Source: Mesorhizobium loti (lineage in GTDB: Bacteria > Pseudomonadota > Alphaproteobacteria > Rhizobiales > Rhizobiaceae). Taken from it: a DNA stretch of 64,000 nt. Below the pieces are notes generated by a model. The model saw nothing but the letters and a program-made list of their open reading frames with translations, was not told the DNA's origin and ran no database searches. The position numbers and the translations under genes are program-made. Of this stretch, positions 44,909-54,413 are shown piece after piece (within the stretch, counting starts at the first letter, position 1; every line of letters begins with the position of its first letter). The DNA is taken from assembly GCF_013170705.1 (NCBI RefSeq), contig NZ_CP033334.1, positions 372,001-436,000 of the forward strand. The letters run 5' to 3'.

Positions 44909-45772
44909 ATGGATACGATCAGGATGCCCGACCGAACCTACTACGCGCCGCATGGCGGCCATTCCGGTCAATCCGAACTGCTGACAGGCCGTGCCGTCTT
45001 CACGGAGGCCTACGCCGTCATCCCCAAGGGCGTGATGCAGGATATCGTCACCAGCGCCTTGCCGTTCTGGGACAAGACCCGCGTCTGGATCCTGTCTCGG
45101 CCGCTGTCCGGCTTCGCCGAGACGTTCTCGCAATACATCGTCGAGGTCGCGCCCGGCGGCGGCAGCGAGCGGCCGGAGCCCGATGCCGGCGCCGAGGGTG
45201 CCCTGTTCGTGGTCGAAGGCGAATTGACGGTCATGCTTGCCGGCAGGAAGCATGTCTTGCGGCCAGGCGGCTTCGCCTTCCTGCCGCCGTCAAGCGGCTG
45301 GACAGTTCGCAACGAAAGCACGGCCGCCGTCCGTTTCCACTGGATTCGCAAGGCTTACGAAGCGGTCGACGGCCTCGATATGCCTGAAGCCTTCTTCACC
45401 AACGAGCAGGATATCGCGCCTTCGCCGATGCCTGGCACCGAAGGCCGCTGGGCCACGACACGGTTCGTCGATCCGGCCGATTTGCGCCACGACATGCACA
45501 TGACCATCGTTACGCTCGAGCCCGGCGCCGTCATTCCCTTCGCCGAGACGCATGTGATGGAGCACGGGCTCTATGTGCTGGAAGGCAAGGCGGTCTATCG
45601 CCTCAACCAGGACTGGGTCGAGGTCGAGGCCGGCGACTATATGTGGCTGCGCGCCTTCTGCCCGCAGGCCTGCTATGCTGGCGGCCCCGGCAAATTCCGC
45701 TATCTGCTCTACAAGGACGTCAACCGGCACGCCAAGCTCGGCGGGGCTGGCATCGGCGGCCACTCGCGGTGA
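44909..45772 (+). CDS. allE: (S)-Ureidoglycine aminohydrolase, bicupin
   Basis: A 287-residue double-cupin protein converting (S)-ureidoglycine to (S)-ureidoglycolate and ammonia. Two cupin domains carry GALFVVEGELTVMLAGRKH and the second EHGLYVLEGKAVYRLNQDWVEVEAGDYMWLRAFCPQACYAGG, with histidine and glutamate in THVMEH for manganese. The start MDTIRMPDRTYYAPHGGHS is family-like. It is 10 bases from the fusion gene and overlaps allA by GTGA. Confidence 0.88.
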   Translation: MDTIRMPDRTYYAPHGGHSGQSELLTGRAVFTEAYAVIPKGVMQDIVTSALPFWDKTRVWILSRPLSGFAETFSQYIVEVAPGGGSERPEPDAGAEGALFVVEGELTVMLAGRKHVLRPGGFAFLPPSSGWTVRNESTAAVRFHWIRKAYEAVDGLDMPEAFFTNEQDIAPSPMPGTEGRWATTRFVDPADLRHDMHMTIVTLEPGAVIPFAETHVMEHGLYVLEGKAVYRLNQDWVEVEAGDYMWLRAFCPQACYAGGPGKFRYLLYKDVNRHAKLGGAGIGGHSR

Positions 45773-46275
45773 CCCGCTCCATCCCGGCTCATATCGTCGC
45801 GCGGCCGCTGACCCGCGAGGCCTTTGCCCCCTTTGGCGATGTCATCGACATGGGCGGCGACAACCATTACCCGATCAATGGCGGCAAGGCCGAGCGCTAC
45901 CATGATCTGGCGACCGCCGAGGCGACGGGACCGAACGCGCGGGTGCTGATCTCCATGGTGCGCGGCACGCCTTACGAAATACCGCTCAAACTGACCATGG
46001 TCGAGCGCCACCCCTTCGGCAGCCAGGCCTTCATTCCGCTGTCGCCGCGCCCGTTCCTGGTCGTCGTCTGCCATGACGGCAAGGAGGGGCCGGGCGAACC
46101 GCATGCCTTCATCACCACGCCGGGACAAGGCGTCAACTATTCCCGCAACCTCTGGCACGGCGTGCTGACGCCGCTTGGCGAGGCTCAGGATTTCCTGATC
46201 GTCGACCGTGGCGGCGACGGCTCCAACCTCGAAGAGTTCCATTTCTCGCACGCTTACGAGATCCATCTCCCTTGA
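45769..46275 (+). CDS. allA: Ureidoglycolate lyase
   Basis: A 168-residue enzyme splitting ureidoglycolate into glyoxylate and urea. Motifs are REAFAPFGDVIDMGG, LKLTMVERHPFGSQAFIPLSPRPFLVVV and GVNYSRNLWHGVLTPL. The start is the GTG at 45769, overlapping the previous stop codon (GTGA), because a downstream ATG would remove the conserved N-terminus. It ends the allantoin branch of the island. Confidence 0.9.
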   Translation: MTRSIPAHIVARPLTREAFAPFGDVIDMGGDNHYPINGGKAERYHDLATAEATGPNARVLISMVRGTPYEIPLKLTMVERHPFGSQAFIPLSPRPFLVVVCHDGKEGPGEPHAFITTPGQGVNYSRNLWHGVLTPLGEAQDFLIVDRGGDGSNLEEFHFSHAYEIHLP

Positions 46276-46340
46276 TCTTTGTGCATGTCGCCACCCAAAA
46301 CCGCGGGCACTTTTGGCCGACATGCAGCAGGAGACCCGTC

Positions 46341-46934
46341 ATGACCGACATTTCACTGATCGACCGCCTGCTCGACGTCATCGAGCACGACATCGTTCCA
46401 AAGACGGCGGAAGGCGTCGCGCACGGCAACAAGCTGTTCGGCGCGGCGATCCTGCGCAAGGACGACCGCTCGCTGGTGCTGGCCGAGACCAACAACGAGA
46501 TCGAAAACCCGCTCTGGCACGGCGAGGTGCATTGCCTGAAGCGGTTTTATGAAATGCCCAGGGCCGAGCGTGTCGATACCAAGGACGCGCTGTTCATCGC
46601 CACGCATGAACCCTGCTCGCTCTGCCTTTCGGCGATCACCTGGACCGGCTTCGACAATTTCTACTACCTCTTCAGCCACGAGGATTCGCGCGACAGTTTC
46701 GCCATCCCGCACGATCTGAAAATCCTGAAAGAGGTCTTCACCCTCGACCCCGGCGGCTACAATGCCGAGAATGCCTACTGGAAGAGTTTTTCGATCCGCA
46801 GGCTTGTGCGCGCGCTGCCCGAGGCCGAACGCCAACGGCTGGAAACGCGCATCGGCACCATCTCGGCACGCTACGACGAACTGTCCGAAGCGTACCAAGC
46901 GAGCAAGGCCGAGAACGATATTCCGCTGAATTGA
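46341..46934 (+). CDS. CDA-fold nucleoside/base deaminase, substrate unknown
   Basis: A 197-residue zinc deaminase. The catalytic HxE is in WHGEVHCLKRF (near residues 59-69) and the zinc cysteines in HEPCSLCLSA. It lacks sequence typical of tRNA adenosine deaminase or cytosine deaminase and is longer at the C-terminus. AGGAG lies 7 bases before ATG 46341. It is 65 bases after allA, so it probably belongs to the purine operon, deaminating a purine such as guanine or a ureido compound. GuaD of the amidohydrolase type is present already, so the role may differ. Confidence 0.8.
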   Translation: MTDISLIDRLLDVIEHDIVPKTAEGVAHGNKLFGAAILRKDDRSLVLAETNNEIENPLWHGEVHCLKRFYEMPRAERVDTKDALFIATHEPCSLCLSAITWTGFDNFYYLFSHEDSRDSFAIPHDLKILKEVFTLDPGGYNAENAYWKSFSIRRLVRALPEAERQRLETRIGTISARYDELSEAYQASKAENDIPLN

Positions 46935-47020
46935 GAGAATGAAGCGGTAGCAGCACAGGTCGCATATTTCGCTGCTCCAGTCGCGAATGGCGATTGAAAG
47001 TTGCCGTGCCGCGGGGCGTT

Positions 47021-49015
47021 ATGCGCAGCATGAAAACCATTACCGAATTCCCCCGCAAAGTCGTCGAATTTCCTGACATGGGCATCGTCATGCCGGATGG
47101 CTGCCGGCTGTCGGCGCGGGTGTGGATGCCGGAAGATGCCGGCGACGATCCGGTGCCTGCCATCCTCGAGCATCTGCCCTACCGCAAGCGCGACGGTACC
47201 ATCTTTCGCGATCAGCTGACGCATCCCTATTTTGCCGGCCACGGCTACGCTTCGATCCGCGTCGATATGCGCGGCAATGGAGATTCCGAAGGGCTGATGG
47301 ACGACGAATATTCCGAGCAGGAGTTGCAGGACGCATGCGACGTCATCGCCTGGGCGGCAGCTCAGCCCTGGTGCAACGGCAATGTCGGCATGATGGGCAT
47401 CTCCTGGGGCGGCTTCAACTGCCTGCAGGTGGCGGCCAAGCAGCCGCCTGCGCTGAAGGCGGTGATCAGCCTGTGTTCGACCGTCGACCGCTATGCCGAC
47501 GACATCCACTACAAGGGCGGTTGCCTGCTGATCGAGAATTTCGGCTGGGCCTCGACGATGCTGTCCTTTTCGTCGCGGCCGCCGGACCCGCTGATTGCCG
47601 GCGACAACAGATGGCGGGACCTGTGGCTGACCCGTCTGGAGAACCAGTCGTTCCTCGCACCGCTGTGGCTGAAGCACCAGCACCGCGACGCCTATTGGAA
47701 ACGCGGCTCGATCTGCGAGGATTTTTCCGCCATTCATGCCGCCGTACTGTCGATCGGCGGCTGGCATGACGGCTACCGCAACACGATCTCGCACCTGGTG
47801 ACCAACATCGAGGCGCCGGTAAAGGGCATCGTCGGCCCGTGGATCCACAAATATCCGCATTATGCCGGCCCCCGCCCGGCCATCGGCTTTTTGCAGGAAG
47901 CCCTGCGCTGGTGGGACCATTGGCTGAAGGGCGCCGAGACCGGCGTCGAGAACGATCCCGCCTACCGCGCCTATGTGATGGACAGCGTGCGCCCGGCACG
48001 TTGGCACCCGGAGCGGCCAGGCCGCTGGGTGGCAGAGACAGAATGGCCCTCGCCCACAATCAAGAGCCAGACGATCGATCTGCTCCCCAAGGGAAGCCGA
48101 CCTGCCATCGTCGCCTCGCCGCAGAATTGTGGTCTCGCCGGCGGTGAATATTTTCCGTTCACCTTCGGACCCGAATTGCCGGGCGACCAGCGCCCCGACG
48201 ATGCGCTGTCGGTCTTTTTTGATCAGCCACTGCTCACGGAGCCGATCGACATCGTCGGCGCGCCGGTAGTCGAGGTCACGTTCTCTTCCGACCGCCCACA
48301 GGCCAACATCGCGATCCGGCTGTGCGACGTGCATCCCGATGGCGCTTCGGAACTGATCTCCTACGGCGTGCTCAACCTGACGCACCGGGCGTCGCACGAA
48401 TTTCCGCGGGCGCTGGTGCCGGGCGAAACCGCGTCGGCGCGCGTCGTGCTCGATCAATGCGCCTATCGCGTGCCGGCGGGCCACCGGCTGCGCATCGCGG
48501 TGTCGAACGCCTACTGGCCTGTCATCTGGCCCTCGCCACAGCCGGTACAGCTCGCCTTGTCGGCGGCGACGCTGGCCCTGCCGCTGCGCCCGCTGGCGAC
48601 GGGCGACGAAACGACGTTCGCCGAGCCGGAAGGCGCTACGCCCTGGGCCACGGAAATGGTCCGGCCCGCCAGTTCCGAACGCCATGTCGATCGCGACGAA
48701 AAGACGGGGATCGTCACGCTTTCCATATCTGATGATTTTGGCGAGGTGCGCGATCTCGACCATGGCCTGGTCAACGGCAGCATCGCCCGCGAGACCTGGG
48801 CGATCCATCCAGACGATCCGCTGTCCGCCTCGGGAAAAACCCATTGGACCCAGACCCTGTCGCGGAATGAATGGTCGGTCCGCACCGAGACATGGGCAGA
48901 GATGCGGTCGGACGCGGAAAACTTCATCCTCAGCGCCAGAATCGAAGCCTATGAGGGTGAAAAAATCGTGTTCGAGCGCAATTTCGAGGAGAAAATTCCA
49001 CGCGCGCTCGTTTGA
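47021..49015 (+). CDS. CocE/NonD-family hydrolase
   Basis: A 664-residue alpha/beta hydrolase of the X-Pro dipeptidyl-peptidase/cocaine-esterase family. The nucleophile serine is in MGISWGGFN, the region around HYAGPRPAIGF and GPWIHKYPHY supplies the histidine, and the C-terminal part is the jelly-roll domain (VEVTFSSDRPQANIAIRLCDV). It has no signal peptide. It begins at ATG 47021 or ATG 47030. It precedes a peptide-type ABC importer by 155 bases, so it may process the imported ester or peptide in the cytoplasm. It could be in the same transcript as the deaminase. Confidence 0.82.
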   Translation: MRSMKTITEFPRKVVEFPDMGIVMPDGCRLSARVWMPEDAGDDPVPAILEHLPYRKRDGTIFRDQLTHPYFAGHGYASIRVDMRGNGDSEGLMDDEYSEQELQDACDVIAWAAAQPWCNGNVGMMGISWGGFNCLQVAAKQPPALKAVISLCSTVDRYADDIHYKGGCLLIENFGWASTMLSFSSRPPDPLIAGDNRWRDLWLTRLENQSFLAPLWLKHQHRDAYWKRGSICEDFSAIHAAVLSIGGWHDGYRNTISHLVTNIEAPVKGIVGPWIHKYPHYAGPRPAIGFLQEALRWWDHWLKGAETGVENDPAYRAYVMDSVRPARWHPERPGRWVAETEWPSPTIKSQTIDLLPKGSRPAIVASPQNCGLAGGEYFPFTFGPELPGDQRPDDALSVFFDQPLLTEPIDIVGAPVVEVTFSSDRPQANIAIRLCDVHPDGASELISYGVLNLTHRASHEFPRALVPGETASARVVLDQCAYRVPAGHRLRIAVSNAYWPVIWPSPQPVQLALSAATLALPLRPLATGDETTFAEPEGATPWATEMVRPASSERHVDRDEKTGIVTLSISDDFGEVRDLDHGLVNGSIARETWAIHPDDPLSASGKTHWTQTLSRNEWSVRTETWAEMRSDAENFILSARIEAYEGEKIVFERNFEEKIPRALV

Positions 49016-49035
49016 GATCCCAAGCCGTTGGTCCA

Positions 49036-49072
49036 AATGCGACGTACGATTTACGCCACGGCATGTCGCATT
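49036..49072. promoter_or_regulatory. 8-bp dyad before the first binding-protein gene
   Basis: AATGCGAC (49036-49043) and GTCGCATT (49065-49072) are perfect inverted repeats 21 bases apart, in the 155-base gap between the CocE gene and the first ABC binding protein. It could be an operator or a hairpin ending the upstream transcript. Confidence 0.45.
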
Positions 49073-49170
49073 CGGTCTTGCTTACGGCATTGGCTTACCC
49101 TCATTATTCAGGGAGAATTAAAAACAAAAAATCGACCGCAGAGTCGAACCAACAGAGTGAGGAACTCAAT

Positions 49171-50757
49171 ATGTCAAACGAACTGGAATTCCTTAGCCGG
49201 CGTGTCGCAGCAGGCAAGCTGAGCCGTCGTGACTTTCTCGGCAGGGCGGCGGCACTCGGCATCGCGGCACCTTTCGCCAACTCGCTTCTTTCAAGTGCGG
49301 CGCGCGCGGCAGGCCCGGTCAAGGGCGGCACGCTGAAAGCCGGCCTGGTCGGCGGTGAATCCACCAACAGCCTCGATCCGGCGCTGATGATGACGCAGGT
49401 GCCGTTCGCCTTCGGCAAGTGCTGGGGTGAAATGATCGTCGAGCTGTCCCCGGACGGCAAGCTCGAGAACCGCATCGCCGAGGACATCGGCTCATCCAAG
49501 GACGCGAAGGTCTGGACGCTGAAGATCCGCGACGGCGTCGAGTTCCACAACGGCAAGACCGTGACCGCCGAGGACGTGGCGGCCACGCTTGAGCGCCATT
49601 CCGACGAGAAGTCGAAATCCGGCGCGCTCGGCTACATGAAGGGCATCGAGACCATCAAGGCTAGCGGCAAGGAAGTGGTGCTGACCCTGAAAGAGGCCAA
49701 TGCCGACCTGCCCTACCTGCTCAGCGACTATCACCTGATCGTCCAGCCCAATGGCGGCAAGGACAAGCCCGATGCCGGCATCTCGGCCGGCCCGTACGTG
49801 GTCAAGACCAACGAGCCCGGTGTGCGCCACGGCGGCGAGCGTTTCGCCAACTACTGGCAGGGCGACAAGATGGGCCATGCCGACCAGATCGAAGTCATCG
49901 TCATCAACGACGCCACGGCGCGCACGGCCGCCCTGCAGGGCGGCCAGGTCAACATGATCAACCGCGTCGAGCCGAAGATCGTCGACCTGATCAAGCGCGT
50001 GCCGGGGGTGACCATCCGCAACCATGCGGGTCCGGGTCACTATGTCTTCATCATGCATTGCAATACGGCGCCGTTCGACAACAACGACCTCAGAATGGCG
50101 CTGAAGCTCGCTATCGATCGCGAGGAGATGCTGACCAAGGTGCTGCGCGGCTATGGTTCGCTCGGCAACGACTTCCCGATCAACGCCGCCTACCCGCTGT
50201 TCACCGAGATCGAGCAGCGCAAGTACGATCCGGACAAGGCCAAGTTCCACTACAAGAAGTCGGGCCATGACGGCACCGTGCTGCTGCGGACCTCGGACGT
50301 TGCCTTCCCCGGCGCGGTCGATGCTTCCCAGCTCTTCCAGCAGAGCGCGGCCAAGGCCGGCATCAAGATCGAGCTCAAGCGCGAGCCCGGCGACGGCTAC
50401 TGGAACGAGGTCTGGAACAAGCAGCCTTTCTGCGCTTCCTACTGGGGCGGGCGTTCGACGCAGGACCAGATGTACTCGACCGCCTATCTGTCGACCGCCG
50501 ACTGGAACGACACGCGTTTCATGCGGCCGGACTTCGACAAGATGGTGCTGGCGGCGCGCGCCGAACTGGACGAGGCCAAGCGCAAGCAGATGTACCACGA
50601 CATGGCTGTGATGGTGCGCGACGAAGGCGGCCTGATCCTGCCGATGTTCAACCAGTTCATCGACGCCACCGGCGCCAAGGTCGATGGCTGGGTGGATGAT
50701 CCGCACCAGGAACTGATGAACGGCTACGCCTTGGCGAAGTGCTGGCTGCAGGCCTGA
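49171..50757 (+). CDS. Family 5 ABC substrate-binding protein, Tat-exported (copy 1)
   Basis: A 528-residue periplasmic binding protein of the peptide/nickel type. The twin-arginine signal is LSRRDFLGRAAALG (Arg19-Arg20). The conserved family sequence includes VWTLKIRDGVEFHNGKTVTAEDV and YWQGDKMGHADQIE. TGAGGAA lies before the ATG 49171. It shares most of its length with the second binding protein at 54414. Folding in the cytoplasm before export suggests a cofactor or fast folding. Substrate unknown; peptides, opines or glycosides are all possible for this class. Confidence 0.92.
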   Translation: MSNELEFLSRRVAAGKLSRRDFLGRAAALGIAAPFANSLLSSAARAAGPVKGGTLKAGLVGGESTNSLDPALMMTQVPFAFGKCWGEMIVELSPDGKLENRIAEDIGSSKDAKVWTLKIRDGVEFHNGKTVTAEDVAATLERHSDEKSKSGALGYMKGIETIKASGKEVVLTLKEANADLPYLLSDYHLIVQPNGGKDKPDAGISAGPYVVKTNEPGVRHGGERFANYWQGDKMGHADQIEVIVINDATARTAALQGGQVNMINRVEPKIVDLIKRVPGVTIRNHAGPGHYVFIMHCNTAPFDNNDLRMALKLAIDREEMLTKVLRGYGSLGNDFPINAAYPLFTEIEQRKYDPDKAKFHYKKSGHDGTVLLRTSDVAFPGAVDASQLFQQSAAKAGIKIELKREPGDGYWNEVWNKQPFCASYWGGRSTQDQMYSTAYLSTADWNDTRFMRPDFDKMVLAARAELDEAKRKQMYHDMAVMVRDEGGLILPMFNQFIDATGAKVDGWVDDPHQELMNGYALAKCWLQA

Positions 50758-50773
50758 GTCCGGCTTTGCAGAG

Positions 50774-51733
50774 ATGTCTTCACCCATCCTGAAACTAATC
50801 GCCCAGCGCATTGCGCTGGGCATCCTCCTTCTGTTGGCCATATCGGTCCTTATCTTCGCCGGCACCCAGATCCTGCCCGGCGACGTCGCACAAGCCATTC
50901 TGGGACAATCGGCGACACCGGAGTCGCTCGCCAATCTGCGCGAGCAGCTCGGGCTGAACGATCCGGCCTATGTCAGGTATTTCCATTGGCTCGGCGGCGT
51001 GCTGACCGGCGACCTCGGCACGGCCATGTCGAGCGGCCAGGATATCGCCACGTCGATCAAGGGGCGGCTGTGGAACACGCTGTTCCTCGCCTTCTGGGCG
51101 GCGGTCGTGGCGGTGCCGCTGGCGATCATCCTCGGTCTGATCGCCGTGCGCTTCCGCAATGGCTGGGTCGACAAGCTGATCTCCGGGCTGGCGCTCGCCT
51201 CCACCTCCTTCCCCGAATTCTTCATCGGCTACCTCCTGGTCTATTTCTTCGCCGTGAAATGGCAGATCTTCCCGGCCATATCGACCGTTTATGACGGCAT
51301 GCCGTTCGGCGAGCGGATGCAGGCCATCGCGCTTCCGGCGACGGCGCTCACCCTGGTGGTGCTCGCCCATATGATGCGCATGACCCGCGCGGCGATCCTC
51401 AATGTCATGCAGTCGGCCTATGTCGAGACGGCTGAGCTCAAGGGCCTTTCGGCCTTCGCGGTCATCCGCAAGCACGCCTTCCCGAACGCGATCGCGCCGA
51501 TCATTAACGTCGTCATGCTCAATCTCGCCTATCTTATCGTCGGCGTGGTCGTGGTCGAGGTGATCTTCGTCTATCCCGGCATGGGGCAGTATCTGGTCGA
51601 CCACGTCACCAAGCGCGACGTGCCGGTGGTGCAGGCGGTCGGCCTGATCTTCGCCGCCGTCTACATCAGCCTCAACATCATCGCGGACATAGCGGCGATC
51701 GTCGCCAATCCGCGTCTCAGACATCCAAAGTGA
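50774..51733 (+). CDS. Peptide-type ABC transporter permease (DppB-like)
   Basis: A 319-residue inner-membrane permease with about six helices and the N-terminal LLAISVLIFAGTQILPGDVAQAILGQ. The ATPase-contact loop appears as YVETAELKGLSAFAVIRKHAFPNAIAPI. It follows the binding protein by 16 bases, and the DppC-like gene follows by 10. Start ATG 50774 has only GCAGAG before it. Confidence 0.92.
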   Translation: MSSPILKLIAQRIALGILLLLAISVLIFAGTQILPGDVAQAILGQSATPESLANLREQLGLNDPAYVRYFHWLGGVLTGDLGTAMSSGQDIATSIKGRLWNTLFLAFWAAVVAVPLAIILGLIAVRFRNGWVDKLISGLALASTSFPEFFIGYLLVYFFAVKWQIFPAISTVYDGMPFGERMQAIALPATALTLVVLAHMMRMTRAAILNVMQSAYVETAELKGLSAFAVIRKHAFPNAIAPIINVVMLNLAYLIVGVVVVEVIFVYPGMGQYLVDHVTKRDVPVVQAVGLIFAAVYISLNIIADIAAIVANPRLRHPK

Positions 51734-51743
51734 GGGGGCGGGC

Positions 51744-52568
51744 ATGCTCGATATAAAACGCATCCCCATCCCCGCCCTGATCGGCCTGGTGCTGACCGCC
51801 CTGTTCGTGCTGGCGGCGGTCTTCGCACCGTTGATCGCCCCGCACGGCAATGCCGAGATCGTCGGCGACGTCTGGGAGCCGATGTCGGCAACGCATTGGC
51901 TGGGCACCGACAATCTCGGCCGCGATCTCTTGTCGCGCATGATCTACGGCGCCCGCATCACCTTGTTCATCGCCGTGCTGGCCACAGCGCTGTCCTTCTC
52001 GCTCGGCGCCATACTCGGTTTCTCGGCGGCGGTGTTCGGTGGCTGGTTCGACACGATCCTGTCGCGCCTCGTCGATCTCCTGATGTCGATCCCGACACTG
52101 ATCATGGGCCTGGTCGTGCTCTCCGTGCTGCCGACGAACCTGGTGACGCTTATCCTGGTCATGGGCATCCTCGACTCGACACGCGTCTACCGCCTGTCGC
52201 GCGCGGTCGCCGTCGACATCAACGTCATGGACTATGTCGAGGCGGCAAAGCTGCGCGGCGAAGGCAGTGCCTGGATCATCTTCCGCGAAATCCTGCCCAA
52301 TGCGCTGTCGCCGCTGGTTTCGGAACTCGGCCTGCGCTTCATCTACGCGGTGCTGTTCCTGTCGACGCTGTCCTTCCTCGGCCTTGGCGTGCAGCCGCCG
52401 GACGCCGACTGGGGTGGCATGGTCAAGGAGAACAAGGACGGCATCGTCTTCGGCATTGCCGCCGCGCTCATTCCGGCGGGGGCGATCGCGGCGCTCGCCA
52501 TCTCGGTCAACCTTGTCGCCGACTGGATCCTCAACCGCACGACAAGCCTGAAGGGAGGACGCGGGTGA
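51744..52568 (+). CDS. Peptide-type ABC transporter permease (DppC-like)
   Basis: A 274-residue permease partner of the DppB-like protein, with HWLGTDNLGRDLLSRMIYGARIT and MDYVEAAKLRGEGSAWIIFREILPNALSPL. GAGGGGGC precedes ATG 51744. Its stop overlaps the ATPase start by one base (TGATG). Confidence 0.92.
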   Translation: MLDIKRIPIPALIGLVLTALFVLAAVFAPLIAPHGNAEIVGDVWEPMSATHWLGTDNLGRDLLSRMIYGARITLFIAVLATALSFSLGAILGFSAAVFGGWFDTILSRLVDLLMSIPTLIMGLVVLSVLPTNLVTLILVMGILDSTRVYRLSRAVAVDINVMDYVEAAKLRGEGSAWIIFREILPNALSPLVSELGLRFIYAVLFLSTLSFLGLGVQPPDADWGGMVKENKDGIVFGIAAALIPAGAIAALAISVNLVADWILNRTTSLKGGRG

Positions 52569-54238
52569 TGGCCGACAGCAAAGCGAAACCCGGACAACCC
52601 AAGCCAGGCGTGCTGCTCGATATCAGGAACCTGCGCATCGAGGCCACGGTGTACCCGCCCGGCGAGGCGCCAAAGAACATCGTGCTGGTGCACGATGTCT
52701 CGCTGACGCTGGAAAAGGGCAAGGTGCTGGGCCTGATCGGCGAGTCCGGCGCTGGCAAGTCGACCATCGGTCTGTCTTCCATGGGCTATGGCCGCGGCGG
52801 CGTGCGCATCACCGGCGGCGAGGTGATCCTAAATGGCCGCGACATCCTGAAGGGCGGCAAGGAAGGCTTCCGCAAGCTGCGCGGCCGAGAGGTCTGCTAC
52901 GTGGCGCAATCGGCGGCGGCCGCCTTCAATCCAGCGCACCGGCTGATGGACCAGGTGGTGGAAGCCACGCTGCTGCACGGCACGGCGACACGCGCCGAGG
53001 CGGAAAAGCGCGCTGTGGCACTGTTCAAGAAGCTCAGCCTGCCAAACCCCGAAACCATCGGCGAACGCTTTCCACACCAGGTCTCGGGCGGCCAGCTGCA
53101 GCGCGTGATGACGGCAATGGCGCTGTGCTCGGAACCGGACCTGATCGTCTTCGACGAGCCGACGACGGCGCTGGACGTGACGACGCAGATCGACGTTCTG
53201 TCGGCGATCAAGGACGCCATCCGCGACACCCATGTGGCGGCGCTCTACATCACCCACGACCTTGCCGTCGTCGCCCAGGTCTCCGACGAAATCATGGTGC
53301 TGCGCCACGGCCGGCTGGTCGAATGGGGCGGTACAAGGCAGATCATCAAGGAGCCGCGCCAGGAATACACCAACGCGCTGGTCTCGGTGCATGAGATCGA
53401 ACATGCCGAACAGAAGCCGGGCGCGACACCGTTCCTGTCGGTGAAAAACGTCACCGCCGCCTATGGCGGCGGCCAGGTCAAGGTGCTGAAGAACGTCTCG
53501 GTCGATATCTACCCCGGCCAGACGCTGGCCGTGGTCGGCGAATCCGGCTCCGGCAAGTCAACGCTGGCGCGCGCCATCACCGGACTTTTGCCGCCCGAGC
53601 AAGGCAACGTCACCTTCGATGGGCGGCCGCTGGCCAACCGGCTTGCCGACCGGCCGAAGGAGGACCTGCGCCAGTTGCAGATGATCTACCAGATGGCCGA
53701 CGTGGCGATGAACCCGCGCCAGACCGTCGGCACCATCATCGGCCGCCCGCTCGAATTCTATTTCGGCATGCGCGGCCGCGAACGCGACAAGCGCGTTGCC
53801 GAACTGCTCGACGAGATCGAGATGGGCAAGGGTTTCCTCGACCGCTATCCGGCCGAGCTTTCGGGCGGCCAGAAGCAGCGCGTGTGCATCGCGCGTTCGC
53901 TTGCCGCCAAGCCGAAGCTGATCATCTGTGACGAAGTGACATCGGCGCTCGATCCGCTGGTGGCGCACGGCATATTGAAGCTGCTGCTGAACCTGCAGCA
54001 GCACGAAAAGGTCGCCTATCTCTTCATCACCCACGACCTGGCGACGGTGAAGTCGATCGCCGATTCGATTGCGGTGATGTATCGCGGCGAAGTGGTGCGC
54101 TACGGCTCGAAGAGCAAGGTTCTCACGCCGCCTTTCGATGCCTATACGGACCTTCTCTTGTCGTCGGTTCCGGAAATGGAGATCGGCTGGCTGGAAAAGG
54201 CCATCAAGGGGCGGCGCATGGCCAGCGCGGGGAACTGA
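52568..54238 (+). CDS. Fused two-domain ABC ATPase (DppD-DppF-like)
   Basis: A 556-residue energiser with two nucleotide-binding domains on one chain. Domain 1 has Walker A GESGAGKST, signature VSGGQLQRVM and Walker B LIVFDEPTTALD; domain 2 has GESGSGKST, LSGGQKQRVCIARSL and LIICDEVTSALD. The Q-loop of the second domain reads MIYQMADVAMNPR in place of the usual FQDP. Start is ATG 52568, overlapping the permease stop; a GTG at 52565 is the alternative. It supplies both sites for the DppBC-like permease pair. Confidence 0.92.
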   Translation: MADSKAKPGQPKPGVLLDIRNLRIEATVYPPGEAPKNIVLVHDVSLTLEKGKVLGLIGESGAGKSTIGLSSMGYGRGGVRITGGEVILNGRDILKGGKEGFRKLRGREVCYVAQSAAAAFNPAHRLMDQVVEATLLHGTATRAEAEKRAVALFKKLSLPNPETIGERFPHQVSGGQLQRVMTAMALCSEPDLIVFDEPTTALDVTTQIDVLSAIKDAIRDTHVAALYITHDLAVVAQVSDEIMVLRHGRLVEWGGTRQIIKEPRQEYTNALVSVHEIEHAEQKPGATPFLSVKNVTAAYGGGQVKVLKNVSVDIYPGQTLAVVGESGSGKSTLARAITGLLPPEQGNVTFDGRPLANRLADRPKEDLRQLQMIYQMADVAMNPRQTVGTIIGRPLEFYFGMRGRERDKRVAELLDEIEMGKGFLDRYPAELSGGQKQRVCIARSLAAKPKLIICDEVTSALDPLVAHGILKLLLNLQQHEKVAYLFITHDLATVKSIADSIAVMYRGEVVRYGSKSKVLTPPFDAYTDLLLSSVPEMEIGWLEKAIKGRRMASAGN

Positions 54239-54349
54239 GAATTCAGGAGGGCGAGCGGGTTTTCCGCCCGGGATTGCGCTAAACAAACAAAGGGATAGGC
54301 TGAAGCGACTGGCCGGGGAGCGACCATCGTCATCAGCATGCAACACTAG

Positions 54350-54378
54350 GGCGCCACACGTCCTTCCGGACGGGCGCC
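54350..54378 (+). other. Intercistronic hairpin between ATPase and second binding protein
   Basis: GGCGCC and CGTCC pair with GGACG and GGCGCC over TTCC, with an internal ACA bulge. It lies 36 bases before the second binding-protein gene and could stop processive decay or attenuate transcription, allowing more binding protein than ATPase. Confidence 0.5.
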
Positions 54379-54413
54379 GCCGGTGTGACTTTATTTTCAA
54401 CAAGGGGTAGGAC

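Noticed and set aside
46871..49036. Long minus-strand open frame opposite the CocE gene
   Set aside because: Same type of shadow; the plus strand has catalytic serine and histidine motifs.
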